Position numbers and translations under genes: made by a program. Of a stretch of 64,000 bases of DNA, positions 9,529 through 20,971 are shown one piece after another. A model generated the notes under the pieces. The model was not told the DNA's origin, did no database searches, and worked only from the letters and a program-made list of their open reading frames with translations. Position 1 is the stretch's first letter. Each line of letters opens with the position of its first letter. This DNA comes from Branchiostoma floridae (Eukaryota > Chordata > Leptocardii > Amphioxiformes > Branchiostomatidae): contig NC_049981.1 of the NCBI RefSeq assembly GCF_000003815.2, positions 9,181,779-9,245,778 of the forward strand, written 5' to 3'.

Positions 9529-10125
9529 CTAAGTTCATGACCAATTAACTATGCCACGCCCCCAAGACTTCGTAAAACGAACGGGGCTAAAGTCCACAAG
9601 CGTGCATTACGTTAGATAGCTCATGATTAAACTTTAAATAAGATTCAAGAAGGATAAAACAGTCGACGTCAGTTCAAATGGTTGGTGATTTTAAAAAAAA
9701 ACATTTAAAAAGTTGGATTGCACATCTGCGAGAACATTATAATTGATATGAATTAATACACCTGCTTAGCATTGTTATAATGCCTAGAACGATGTTCAGC
9801 TTTAAAATAAATGCTGCATGCAAATTGCTATGTTACTGATACTAGCAGTATCGCTGTGAAAATATTAGTCATCAATAACATCTGGACATTCGCTCTTACC
9901 TCTTTGTGAACTTGGAATAGCAGAACGTAAGGAGTTGGAATAAGTCTTGCCGATGGACGTAAGGTACGTGCGGGTTAAAGTCCACCTGAGCAGAACCATC
10001 CCTGTGCAAATCACAGTGAACTCTGACTTTCAAACTTTGAACCTACCAAACAGGTAACTAACGAGTCGAAACTTTGATGCCGTTTTTACTTTAACCGCCA
10101 GAGGGCAGCGCTGCAAGGCTACGCT
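9529..10125. repeat. Upstream duplicated block, copy A (contiguous)
   Basis: Runs from CTAAGTTCATGACCA through CGAACGGGGCTAAAGTCCAC, GATTGCACATCTGCGAGAAC, ACCTGCTTAGCATTGTTATA and TCGCTCTTACCTCTTTGTGA to GGGCAGCGCTGCAA. The same modules in the same order recur at 11114-11320 and 12203-12585. No transposon ends were recognised, so this looks like a segmental duplication. Confidence 0.8.
9900..9999 (-). other. Candidate alternative first exon, copy A
   Basis: The minus-strand ATG at 9999 opens a 33-codon basic stretch beginning MVLLRWTLTRTYLTSIG, with no acidic residue, ending at a strong 5' splice site AAAGAG|GTAAGA (donor at 9899) in phase 1. SSADH exon 2 is entered in phase 1, but joining there would skip the exon 1 strand YVGGQWV. 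The stretch resembles a mitochondrial presequence, but there is no transcript evidence. It could be untranslated or part of another gene. Confidence 0.22.
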
Positions 10126-11113
10126 CATAAGCCAACTTGACCTTGGATTTCTTTACGTTCATACAATAAAACTAGTCAAGATACAAAACCGTACCAAATT
10201 TTAGAGCAGAAATCCAAATGGTTCCTGAGATATGGCCAACTTTGCACTTTGGCGCCTAGCACAGGTGTCGGCACTGTACAAGGACTATCTGAGGGGCCGC
10301 TAATTGGTCTCATTATCTCAACAAACTTGATATTCTGGTTGACTTTTTCTGTTATAAGGAGCTTGCCAGACCACATTCTACCGTTCTGAGTGATTGGGGT
10401 TGGGGGTTTGTCTTTTTTAGGGCGGAAAAGGGGGGGGGGGGGAGTCGAGCGGGCTTTAGACCGCACTAAGTCCTATACTTAAGCATAGGGAACGGTCTAG
10501 GCGGCCGTTGCCATGGTAACGGCGGGTCAGACGGTAACGAAAATGTTACAGTTCAAGTCAGCCGAGGTCAATTACCAACATATCGGTCAAATTTAATGTG
10601 CTTGTCCGTCCCTGGGGAATTCACGCTGTGGATGAAGGTCTCAGAACACAGTTTTTCGGGTATGGGGATTTACATGGTTAAGGACCCCAAAGTGAGGTGG
10701 TTCGACGACTCAAAACCTATAGTAGGGTGCAGATACAATTCACAAGAATTTAGTATGTTGAAGTTGAGGGTACAAGCTACAAAATATCTGAAGATGAGCA
10801 TAGATTTGCCGGCTCGTTTTTCTGTAACAGACACTTTGATTTGACCCCCAGCGGAGGTCATGGAACTGCAGGCGGCGAACAGGAAGTGCCGGTAACATAT
10901 CAAGGCGCAAATTCCCGCCGGCCGAAAAAGCGACGAAATCCAACTTATACAGTATGAACGCCGATGTATTCCTCTACTATTCACCACAGATTCCACCTCG
11001 CTGTCGTGCACGGAAGAATAAATACGGCCTTTGCAAGTACCGCGATGCACTATTTTAACCCGAACTACTTTTGGGGACGGGGGTCGCGGATAATTACTGT
11101 GTTATGAGACCAT

Positions 11114-11320
11114 AACTAAGTTCATGACTTGTCAAATATGCCACGCCCCATGCGTAAAACGAACGGGGCTGACGTCCACAAACGTGCATGACTAACCCTT
11201 AAATCAGATTCAAGAGGGATAAAACGGTCAGTTCAAATGGGTGGTAATTAATCAAAATCATTTCAAAAGTTGGATTGCACATGTGCGACAACATTATGAT
11301 TTAACATCTATTAACATAAT
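11114..11320. repeat. Upstream duplicated block, copy B, first part
   Basis: Matches 9529-9760: ACTAAGTTCATGACTTGTCA, CGAACGGGGCTGACGTCCAC, TTCAAATGGGTGGTAATT and GATTGCACATGTGCGACAAC. It stops near TAATAC at about 11316-11321. The homology resumes after about 0.9 kb. Confidence 0.75.
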
Positions 11321-12202
11321 ACCGGCACGTTTACGACGATTTCTCTAGCCATACTGATTTGACAAATTGTCAACGCATCATTTTCTCCAGTTACATGTTG
11401 CTGTTATAGCTTACCCTTGCCACTTCTTCTGTGTAACTTTTCTGCCACTCTTGTCCTGCTAAAAGCGTAATATCGTAATTGTAACACGCCGCGGAATTAC
11501 ACGGCGAACGGGCGCGTGGTTGGGAGGGGGTACAAAATACCGGCCGGAAGAAACACGGCACAATTAACTGTCGCTATGTACCTTTATACATCCTCCATGT
11601 TCCTTCCTTTTATGCATAAAAGTAAGCTAGTGCATAAAACATAAACCTGCATGAGCATACAAAATCTCATATGAGAAAACGGACATATACTGTCAAGAAT
11701 TTTCATTTAACTTTTGTCCGTCACAACCGCTGTGACGTAACACTTTACTGCTAGCGTAGATATAAAAATGGCGGGAAAATGGCTGCGTACGTTCAATTTT
11801 GCCCATTCAGTCGTAGATCCGGGCTATTATGCAACGGTTCTTCACACTTTTACATGAGTTGTAGGTCACCAACAGAAATTCAAGATTGCTGTTGAATCAT
11901 GTTCGTCTTGTGCCGTGAGCATGTGTAATTATGATCTACAAATCTGGCAATGAATGTGACGGTGTGTTCGTCCCACGACGAGCTGCCTACCCCGAAAAAG
12001 ATACTGAAAACTTTTCGCCTTGTCGTCTTCGAATGCATTGTAATCGATGCTTTGTAAAAGATGTATTGGACACCTAGATGTCTGAAGTGTGCATACCTCA
12101 GAAATAACTATTGTTGCATGTGTAGATCTCTTTAGATTCCATTATTTTTTATCGGCCGGTATAAGTCTTACGGCCGGTATTATGCCAATGCATGTTACAT
12201 GA
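11321..12202. other. Segment interrupting duplicated copy B
   Basis: About 880 bp with no match to copy A. TAATAC occurs at both edges, which could be a short target duplication, but I see no terminal repeats and no convincing ORF. It is either an insertion in copy B or sequence lost from copy A. Confidence 0.4.
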
Positions 12203-12585
12203 ACTAATACTCCTGCTTCATCATCATCCAGGCGTCAACTCCTGCTTAGCATTGTTATAATGACGAGAACGATGCTCAGCTTTAAAATAGATGTTTGCAT
12301 GCACGTTACGATACTAGTAGTATTGTTGTGAAAATATTTGTCATCAATAACATCGGGACATTCGCTCTTACCTCTTTGTGAACTTGGAATAGCAGAACGT
12401 AAGGAGTTGGAATAAGTCTTGCCGATGGACGTAAGAGACGTGCGGGCAGAACCATACCTGTGCAAATGTGAACTCTGACTTTCAAACATTGAACCTACCA
12501 GAAGGCAGAAAGGACAACACCTGACGAGTCGAAACTTCGATGCCGTTTTCACTTCAACCACTAGAAGGCAGCGCTGCAATGCAAC
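12203..12585. repeat. Upstream duplicated block, copy B, second part
   Basis: Matches 9755-10125: CCTGCTTAGCATTGTTATAA, TTCGCTCTTACCTCTTTGTG, GAATAGCAGAACGTAAGGAG and GGCAGCGCTGCAA. Copy A has 16 extra bases at about 9975-9990 compared with this copy. Confidence 0.78.
12372..12455 (-). other. Candidate alternative first exon, copy B
   Basis: This is the counterpart of the exon-like stretch at 9900-9999. The same ATG (12455) starts MVLPARLLRPSARLIP and 28 codons run to the same strong donor AAAGAG|GTAAGA, here in phase 0. The 16-bp indel puts it in a different frame from copy A, so at most one copy can keep a given downstream frame. The coding status is unproven. Confidence 0.18.
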
Positions 12586-14802
12586 AACTTTGACGGCAAT
12601 ATTTTCCAACTTAAACAACAATTAATTTCACAATAGACATTTGATGTTAGAGCTGCTTCAACCCATTGTTTTTCCTCTCTTCTTGCGTCTTTTGTTTCTC
12701 CCCTTTTCCGAAGTTTTCGACATTGTTATACTGCTTTACTATAAAGGTGCGCAAGGGGGCGCTTGCAGCAAGTAAAGTAAGTTCCGTCTAATCCCTAGCT
12801 CTTCTCTCGGGCCATGGCCAATCCACAAAGAGCGGGGGAAATCATACTTTCTACTTACTCTGTTCATGATAAACGTACGAAACCGGCAACTTTTTAACCA
12901 AACGTTGATGGAAACAACGTATAATATGCGACGTCAAGACGTGAAAAAAATCACTTTTTACTTATGATTCTGATTATATAATATATCGTAATCGATCCAT
13001 GACTGTGAAAGGGGTAATATTCGCGTTGATTCTATATTATGTTCGCAGTTCTTCCCAGTATTCTCTTCATCCCGAACTTCTCGGCCCTGTCTTCTGCCTG
13101 ACTATCCCCTTGTGTCAACCGTGAACTTGAAAACGCCGCGAATCTATGAAATTTGGTCTGTGTGGACAGGTGGCCACTATAGACAGGATTCTTAATGTTA
13201 GTGCTTGCGCCCGAGTGTAAGAATCATATAAGGGACTGTCAAAAAGTAGTCACATTGGCCAGGTGGTTGTTATAGAGTTTTGACTGTAAATAAAATTAGC
13301 TATAGGTGAGTGTACGCTCTTGCTCCCGGATCCCATATACTTGCTACAGATTCACACTAGTGCGCTAGTCACAAATGAGAATGACCGTAGTCAGGGGATT
13401 CTTGGGTTCGAGTACACACGAACTCTTCACACACTCGGAGGTACCCGCAGAGAATGATTAATGAATTCTCCCTTGACAGCCTGTTACATGTGGACAAATT
13501 TCGTTTTTCTAACTTTGAAGTTTCTTCTTGTGAAAAACGCAGATAATGCATATGCTTCGGAAGATTTCAATTTCTAAATTTTCAGGCGCAATCCCCAAGC
13601 AAAATCCTGGCTACAGACATGGGGGCCATCGAAGTAACCGAATTCATGGTTCCCTGGCTGCAAATGACCACCTAATGTCCATTCCTTAATGAGGTAACCC
13701 TTAGCTCACCTGCCCCCATAAATTAGCCAAAGGCCCGAGGAATATTTAGATCTTACTGATAACCCCTTGTGATAACCTTTTCAAGCCCAGAACCCCCTTC
13801 AGACCTTCTGGTGCGGAGTAAATGGGGACCACATGGCCCCGGTAATTACCTGTAATCACGGTGGTCTGCTCGGGACAATGGGGGCAAAAATTAGATGGCA
13901 CAAAGGAGCTGTCATCGATGTTGAAAAGGAGGTACTGAAGAGATGTCTACATCGCATACCCTATCCTTCCTAACACCCCCCCCCCCCCAGGTCTTTGACC
14001 ATTAGTATGATTAGAAGAAACACTGGTGCATCACAGTCTTTACCTGCTGTAATGCTGTCCTCCCTACTAGTACTCATGAAACCATTGATCGCGATATCAT
14101 TGGTGTGTTTGTTCATTTACTATACTAATTAGCTAAAAAAATCCTACACTTAAAGCGATTTGATAGAGTGCTCATCAACGATTCCATCGACGATTATTAA
14201 ACTTTCTGTGCTTTGTGTGTTTTGTTCGTCGTGATCATGCTCCTACGTTTGGTATGACTTTCCCATCATATGAAGTCAAGGGCAACACAAATCAAGTTGA
14301 GCAAAGCGAGACCGCCAACTTGCGGCAGTCCAGTGACAGGGCATACATGTGGGGCACATGTAGGTACCGTCAACGTTCTACGCCTCTGGCTCTACGCTAA
14401 ATTCCGGAGGGCATGCCAGCGGCTATGTATTACTTCAAATTCGGCATGCCAGCTTCGCCCATTTCGCTGAACGTAAAGTGCACAGACTGCGATCTTCGTC
14501 ATCTTTGAGCGGTTAATGTCTGTCTTCGAATTACGTGGTATCAAACGGCTGATTGTGCTCCAAGTAAAAGAGCGCGCAGGACTAGCTAATATCGCAGACT
14601 TCGAGTGGGGCCGAGTGTATCTGCTTGTATCTGTTATAAAATTTTGAAATACAGAAATATTACCGTTAGATATGGCGAAATCCTAGACCTTTTCGCCCAT
14701 TGTTAGATGACTTAAAGCTTGCCCACCCTTACATCTGTTTCAAGACTAGTGACAGTGTGACTTCGCAGAAAAAACACGACTGTCCCCCAAACAGATCTTT
14801 CA
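12586..14802. other. Gene-poor stretch
   Basis: No exon was recognised. A block at about 13585-13930 is more even in composition than its surroundings and contains several homeodomain-like cores (TTAATGAGG, GGTAATTACC, TGTAATCACGG), so it could be a conserved non-coding element. There is a C13-like homopolymer at about 13977-13989. Confidence 0.3.
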
Positions 14803-14929
14803 TAGCCTGGTATCCAGCCATATTATAGCGCCTTAGTCTCTTCTGTCCTCTCCGATAGTACGTACAGTATTTGCAGAGAGGACAGAAGAGACTTGGGAGC
14901 TATATATAATATGGCTGGATACCAGGCTA
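14803..14929. repeat. Foldback element (TAGCCTGGTATCCAG family)
   Basis: The ends TAGCCTGGTATCCAGCCATA and TATGGCTGGATACCAGGCTA are exact reverse complements. The arms continue inward (CTCTTCTGTCCTCTC / GAGAGGACAGAAGAG) around a loop of about 25 bp. There is no ORF. A shorter relative is at 25366-25450. Confidence 0.85.
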
Positions 14930-15159
14930 GACTTTTCATTATGAGCATCTTGAAGAGTGAATACTTGTAACAGCAAGCCTGACTGACGTACGGCGAGTGA
15001 TTTTGCAGTGAATTAAACACTTCCACCCGATTCCACTACAGTTAGAATTTCACACTTCAAAAACACATAAAACATCATTGTTTGCTTAAGGAGTAATTAG
15101 CGTAACCATTACAAGTAATTAATACGGCTAATTAGCTTTTGCAGTCCTGACTAGCAGGA

Positions 15160-15380
15160 TGGAGGAGTGAACGAGTGAGTGAGTGATCGAGTGAGTGAAT
15201 GAGTGAGTGAGTGAGTGAGTAATTGAGTTTGTGAGTAAATGAGTGAGCGAGTAAATGGGGGATTGAGTGAGTGAGTGAGTGATTGAGTGAGTGAGGGATT
15301 GAGTGAGTGAGTGAGTGATTGAGTTAGTGATGGATTGAGTGATGAGTGAGTGAGTGAGTGGGTGGGTGAGAGAGTGAGTG
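15160..15380. repeat. Degenerate (TGAG)n microsatellite
   Basis: About 55 diverged GAGT/TGAG units with TGAT and TGAA variants. It has the same tetranucleotide as the complementary strand of the tract at 6040. Confidence 0.9.
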
Positions 15381-15544
15381 AATCCTGACTAAAATTGTAT
15401 AGTAGATTATGCATTACGTGTGGCATTGTAATATAGTGTAACAAAGGCGTCAAGATACAAAATGTCGATTCACTGACCCGTGAATAGTTTCATCAGTTTG
15501 GTCACTAGCTAACAAGATTATTTTCTACAGAACCAAGTGTTTTC

Positions 15545-16031
15545 TTAAATCGACGTTTCAGTGACCGTCTGTCACCTTTCTCAGTACTCTCCAACCAGAG
15601 GTTGGCGGGGAAAATTGTGACCTTTTCCTTATATGCCGTTTTTTTCAACCAGCCTCCACACCAATCTTTCCTCCACTTTTCTTTTGCGGCTCCGTTTGGG
15701 AGGTGAGGTTGGTGGGGAGGCCGATCGAAAAAAAAATGTGGCATGATGCGTAAATAAGGAAAAGGTCACGATTACCCCCACCAACTTCTGCTTGGAGCAC
15801 CAAGAAGAGGTTGGTGGTGGAAAATTGTGACCTTTTCCTTATATGGAGGGCAATCCTGAATGGTTCACATTGTACTGCAGTATAGGTGTCGCTGCTAACA
15901 GATGTGGCCCCAAACGTAAAGCAGTGACACTCATGTTGCAGTGCATTGTGAACCACTCAGAGTCGCCATGAGGAAAGTGAGAGATGTTCACCAAAACATA
16001 GTTTGAATAAATCACTGACTATTTACAAAGA
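15545..16031. mobile_element. MITE-like element with nested repeats, copy 1
   Basis: The ends resemble those of the element at 16521-16821: CGACGTTTCAGTGACCGTCT on the left, and on the right GTTTGAATAAATCACTG then TTTACAAAGA. Inside, GTGACCTTTTCCTTATATG occurs twice, with an inverted AAGGAAAAGGTCAC between, so a second palindromic element appears nested. The CACTGCAGT...TGTCGCTGC module of copy 2 is also present. Confidence 0.6.
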
Positions 16032-16148
16032 TTCTTATGATTTAGATTTAGGGTAGTTGAAAAATCCAGACTTCAAAGTCAATTTCAACCAACAAGAAGA
16101 CAACTATTTGACTAGTCTGTTTTATACCCTTCATATATAGAATGATAG

Positions 16149-16195
16149 AGAACTTTATTGCACGACATTTGTACATGGTACAATGTATGGCAACT
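16149..16195 (-). mobile_element. LINE 3' UTR fragment
   Basis: The minus strand has CCATGTACAAATGTCGTGCA then AATAAAGTTCT, nearly identical to the 3' end of the LINE remnant at 32748-33117. Only the extreme 3' end is present. Confidence 0.5.
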
Positions 16196-16520
16196 ACTAA
16201 TGTTATTTGACACATGGTAAAAGAATAAAAATACCAATCAAAGACAAGCACGCATTCCACATAATAAAGAAAGGATTTTTATTCATATACATTTCACATG
16301 GACACCGAAATTGTGTCCCAAATCAATTGCTGACAATAAATATACAAAAATACATCGCATACACATATAACCACGGTAGCGACAGCTTCAAACTTACGTA
16401 TGTCGTATACATGTCTTAGATTATCCAGCTTGCTCAGAGTTAAATATGGAATGTGTTAAATATAGGATAGCAGGAGCTGTGGATAGTTGCCTAGGGTTGG
16501 TAAACCATGGAAAAACAAGA

Positions 16521-16821
16521 TTCTTTGTACACAAAAATTTTCAAGTGGTTTATTCAACCGACGTTTGGGTGACCGTCTGTCACAATTCTGACCAGTTCAC
16601 ATTGCACTGCAGTATGGGTGGCGCTGCTTACAGATACGGTCCCAAACGTAAAACATCGACACCCATATCACTGCAGTGTAGGTGTCGCTGCTTGCAAATG
16701 CGGTCCCAAACGTATAACAGCGACACCTATGCTGCAGTGCAATGTGCACCTGTCAGAATTGCCCCCAGGAAGGTAACCGACGATCACTAAAACGTCAGTT
16801 GAATAAAATATTTACAAAGAA
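16521..16821. mobile_element. MITE with internal minisatellite, copy 2 (301 bp)
   Basis: Long imperfect terminal inverted repeats: TTCTTTGTAC...TTTATTCAACCGACGTTT on the left and AAACGTCAGTTGAATAAA...TTTACAAAGAA on the right. Between them a unit of roughly 60 bp (CACTGCAGT.TRGGTGKCGCTGC...GGTCCCAAACGT) repeats about twice, with a third partly inverted. No ORF. Confidence 0.8.
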
Positions 16822-17201
16822 TATTATTATTCAGGAAAGCAGGAGTTTTCACAGCGTTCATTGTGCTCAATAGCTAAATCGTCAGTGCGTACATTTATAT
16901 TCTCCGACAGTTAAAAATCGAAATAACTAAACCTAACCGTTGCTTATAAGATATGTTATATTATGAAAACTGCAGTGTGTACCGGTAGTTCGAACTGATT
17001 TAGATAAATAAAAACTTCTAGTGAACAAAATTAACAAAACAGAGCATAATGTGAGATAGAGTTATTTTCTTTCCACGTATTTTTGGAATAAAACAGAAAT
17101 AGTTCAACAACTGCTAACGTAGGTCACATATATTCGCCACCTTGAAAGAATGTGTCTAAAGAAATCCCAAGGCAATGTTTCCCAGTATAATGCACTCCGT
17201 T

Positions 17202-17410
17202 AACGCTATTTCACCTTTATCCCCGAGGTAACCTATATCCGTTATTTCTAGGAACAGTGTACCAATATTTCGAGCTGATATATCAAGTCGACGGACAGCG
17301 GTTTTAAACTGCTATGTATTGCAACATGAAACCATTTGATATCCCTAAATACATTGGTTCTAAAAAAACAACGGATATAGGTCACCCTGTGGATAAAAGT
17401 AAACTAGGGC
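17202..17410. mobile_element. Palindromic MITE-like element (TTCACCTTTATC family)
   Basis: Left arm AACGCTATTTCACCTTTATC then AACCTATATCCGTTATTTCT. The right arm mirrors it with AACAACGGATATAGGTCACC and GGATAAAAGTAAACTAG. This is one of the more complete copies, about 209 bp. Confidence 0.75.
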
Positions 17411-18519
17411 CGTATCTAAACTGTGCATGTATACATAGAATTGCTGCAATAGAGATTTCTCAAACACTAGAGATTTTTCAAATCACGTGGCGGCCATATA
17501 TAATGTATGTAACCCGGCGGATAAATGTTTAAGGAAAAAATGAAAGTGTTTTACAGTAAATCTGCAGACCAATCAACAACGAGAACTGATGTTATCGTAT
17601 TTGTAGCGTACCGACAAATGAAAATTACCCTTACAAATCTTCTGGGGCGCCCGATTAAGCCCTTAAACGGACCAAAGAATCCCTCAGAAAAAGTGATTGT
17701 CGGCCATCTTCAATTAGATGACCACTTAGAAGAGAAACATATCATAAAATTCTGAAGAACACGTTTCCATTTTTATGTATAAGATAAACAATAAAATCAT
17801 ATTCACCTCTGCCTCACCCTTTTTAATATACAAAAGAAAACTCAAGGGATTCGTAAATAAATTTATAATTTTCACCAGAAAAAATAGGAAAATATGCGTT
17901 AACAAAGATGAGCGACAGCTGGGGAACTCACATGGGGGCGAAGTCCCAAACGTGGCATTTTTAAACAGATGTCTCTATAGTTTTCATTATGTTTTTGAGC
18001 TAAGTATCGTGCGTTTGAGCAATTATGTGCCATTTGCTTGGTAATCTTGTAGAAATACCGTCGCCAGTGAATCGCTTATGGAGAACAGGATAGCGTCAAG
18101 TAATGTGACAGCATGCCAACGTATGATTGTGTTTTAAGCCCACTGTCAATGACGTGGATTAGAGGTTTAGCAAAGTAAAAGGTTGGCGTGCACCGATCGA
18201 TGTAAAACATTGGGGACTAAGTTTTGTTTTGCAGGAAGAAATGACAACATTCAATAGCATTATACGGATGCTTTTGCTGTGATACCTTTAGAAAAGTCTA
18301 ACATTCAATGGTTCAGGATAAAAAAATGCAGTATAGATATATAGAAAAATATGTACTTTTAATTTTTTCCGTGTATTAACCATGTATTTTATGTACCGTC
18401 GAAAAGTGAATTTTGTGTTGTGTTCTTTTCCAAATATTCGCACATTGAAATTTCAGTGGTAAGCTGTTGTGAGAGGTTTTCAGTTAGACATTCTTTTTTT
18501 CGTAAATTGTGGTTAGTTG

Positions 18520-18701
18520 TAGCCTCCATAGCAGGGCTATCTATGGGCTTTTTTNNNNNNNNNNNNNNNNNNNNNNNNNNNNNNNNNNNNNNNNNNNNNN
18601 NNNNNNNNNNNNNNNNNNNNNNNNNNNNNNNNNNNNNNNNNNNNNNNNNNNNNNCAGGAACAGCGCCACAAAAGCCCATAGAGAGCCTGCTATGGAGGCT
18701 A
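18520..18701. repeat. Foldback element interrupted by an assembly gap
   Basis: The left flank TAGCCTCCATAGCAGGGCTA then TCTATGGGCTTTT is the reverse complement (with small differences) of the right flank AAAAGCCCATAGAGAGCCTG then CTATGGAGGCTA. The gap replaces the centre. Confidence 0.8.
18555..18654. other. Assembly gap (100 N)
   Basis: 100 N inside the inverted repeat at 18520-18701. The palindrome is a likely reason the assembler failed here. Confidence 0.98.
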
Positions 18702-19062
18702 GGTTAGTTGTTCTTATAATGCGGCACAGTGGCTAGCGAAATTTGCGCATGCAAGCAAGAGCACTTTTTTTGTTTTCCCAAATTATTATAAAGATATAAC
18801 TGACGATCGCGTTTCTCAACGTCCACCTATACATTTCGTCCCGCGACGATATGAATATAAATATCACACCAAAAGCATCGTCTTCTAAACTCTGAGGTAA
18901 TTCATAATTCATCTAGCACCAATGTTACCGACCAACTCTACCGGCAATTTTCTCTTGTCAAAACAAAAAAACAGATAAATTCTGTCAAAAAAAATAATAA
19001 AATTTTTAGAACTACCATACATTTATCAATGTAAACCCGGCGAGTGTAGACTTGGATGGAGT

Positions 19063-19298
19063 TTAATCTCCAAGCAAATGTAAGATTGTAAAGTTTTCTA
19101 ACTTTCAGCTGTTTTTTTCTGGCAGTCCCTTGCCCGTAGAAAAGTCACCTAACATCTGCTTGGAGATTAAAAGAAGTTGGGAGCAAATGCCTACTCGTGT
19201 TTCAAGCAGATGTAAGATTGTAACGTTTTCTCACTTTCTGGTTTCCTTAACAGTCTCCTGTTCGTATAAGAAAGTCACCTAACATCTGCTTGGAGATT
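19063..19298. repeat. Foldback/tandem element (CTGCTTGGAGATTA family)
   Basis: Starts TAATCTCCAAGCAAATGTAA, followed by CCTAACATCTGCTTGGAGAT at 19149 and again at 19279. The module AGATTGTAAAGTTTTCT...AAAGTCACC is duplicated between the two. The outer ends are inverted repeats, so this is a foldback with one arm duplicated. Confidence 0.75.
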
Positions 19299-20039
19299 GG
19301 GAGCAAAGGCTTCAATGTTTCAACCAGTGAGAGCTAGAGGGGCCATACAAAGAACTTGGGAATCTTAATTTCAATCTGAAAGTATGTAAAACCTTTGCCT
19401 TGAGTAAATCTAAAGCCGAGGCTCTCTGCAAAACGGAAATGGGTGGAGCTCTCATGTCTGGGAACGAGTCTAGCGGCTCGTTCCCGACATTCGCTACCTT
19501 GTATGGATGTGTAGGCCTTGTGGCGATGCTATCGTACGGCAGTGTTTTGAAGTTTCTTTATCAAGTTCGTAGAGTAAAACGGTCCACATATTTACTCCAT
19601 GGGGACTGAAAGGTGGTTTCTGAAGAAGCGTTGTGCACGATTTGAATTTGTGAATCCAACGGACGTGGCACAAGTGGCTTTATTAAACCCTCTCCGCTTT
19701 GGGGAGGGGGGCGTTACCTCTCGTTACATCCGTTGTCAACCGTTTTCATCATTGCCCACTGTTCGATAAATAGAGTTCTGTGACTTTCCACCGTGTAGTT
19801 TTCCTGAGTGTCAGCTGTCCGGTCTCGGGTATCGTCTGCGTTGCCATGGCGATCCGTCAGTCCTTCCCGCGCAATTCTGCAGCTGGACGGTCGTCTGTCT
19901 GTGTGCAGACAACAGCTGTCACTTGTACGCCTCCTGGCTCCATCAATGCGAATAAGAGATCTTCCGATTGGATAGCCGTGCGGTCGAGATATTAGTTCCA
20001 CCAATCCGCACCCGTTGACGCTTTCTTGATCGTTGTTGT

Positions 20040-20425
20040 ATTCTTTCGTCAGACGACTTTTGTCAATCTGTGCCAGTGTTCCCGCCAAAATTACTCTTTC
20101 ACGAGTGGAAATTGTGTCAGAAAATATGGCGGACTTCCATATACAGCGAGATATCTTTCTTTTTTTCTTCATCTTTGTCGCATTATTTCGTCAGACGACT
20201 TTTGTTAATTCCTGTCAGTGTTCCCGCCAAAACCAGTCCTTCTGTACACTGTACAGAAAGTGTCTTCCTCTTTATACTTTGTTGTATTCTTGTTTCAGGC
20301 GACTTTTTTTTTCAATCCGTGTCAGTGTTCCCGCCAAAACCAGTCTTTCGCGAGTGGAAATTCTGTCAGAAAATATGGCGGACGACCATATCGTGTGGCG
20401 AGATATTTCTCTTTTCATTACGGCA
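20040..20425. repeat. Three diverged tandem repeats of about 130-150 bp
   Basis: GTGTTCCCGCCAAAA occurs three times (20082, 20217, 20325), each after a CAGRCGACTTTT block and, in units 1 and 3, before GAGTGGAAATTNTGTCAGAAAATATGGCGGAC. The middle unit lacks the second module. ORFs here only follow the repeat. Confidence 0.8.
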
Positions 20426-20758
20426 TGATCTTCAGTCAAGATTTTGTACACTTTTATACAGAGGACGACTCTTTTCAGAACCGTTTCTTGTCACAGTATC
20501 CCTTTTTTCTCATGTCTCCCCCTCTGATGGCACCGACACATCTCAACCGCCTGCCTTTACAGTCAAAGTCCTGGTAACAGAGTTTTCTCTGAAACAGAAA
20601 AAAAAAACACAAAATATATCAATTGAACTAAACGCACAAATAACACTAAAGAAACGACTCCAACTGACGAAATTCTCACTTTCTGATAACAGAATAATGG
20701 TTCCATTAAAATGTTAACATGTTAACATCGATGCATTATGAAACGTTATTACATGTGC

Positions 20759-20971
20759 AACGCTAGTTCATCTTTATCCGCGGGGCAACCTATATCTGTT
20801 ATTTCTAAAAACAGAATATATCAAGTTAACGGTTTCAGGCAGACAAACTGCAATATTTCTTGCCATTTGAAACCACTGTCCAACGACTTGATATCCCCAA
20901 ATATCCACATACATTTTTTTTTAAACAGCGGATAACGTTATATGTTACCCTGTGGTCAAGGTAAATAGCGT
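20759..20971. mobile_element. Palindromic MITE-like element (TTCACCTTTATC family)
   Basis: Left AACGCTAGTTCATCTTTATC and right GGTAAATAGCGTT with ATATGTTACCCTGTGG. The inner arms (TATCAAGTTAACGG / CAACGACTTGATAT) are diverged. Confidence 0.65.

Noticed and set aside
10471-10844. A plus-strand open frame with protein-like composition (LWMKVSEHSF, KDPKVRWFDD)
   Set aside because: About 120 codons in 64 kb is within chance expectation, and there are no convincing splice sites or recognised motif. A search in a sister genome would decide.
20070-20717. A 215-codon plus-strand open frame
   Set aside because: It follows three diverged tandem repeats and is low-complexity Phe/Ser-rich; no family resemblance.
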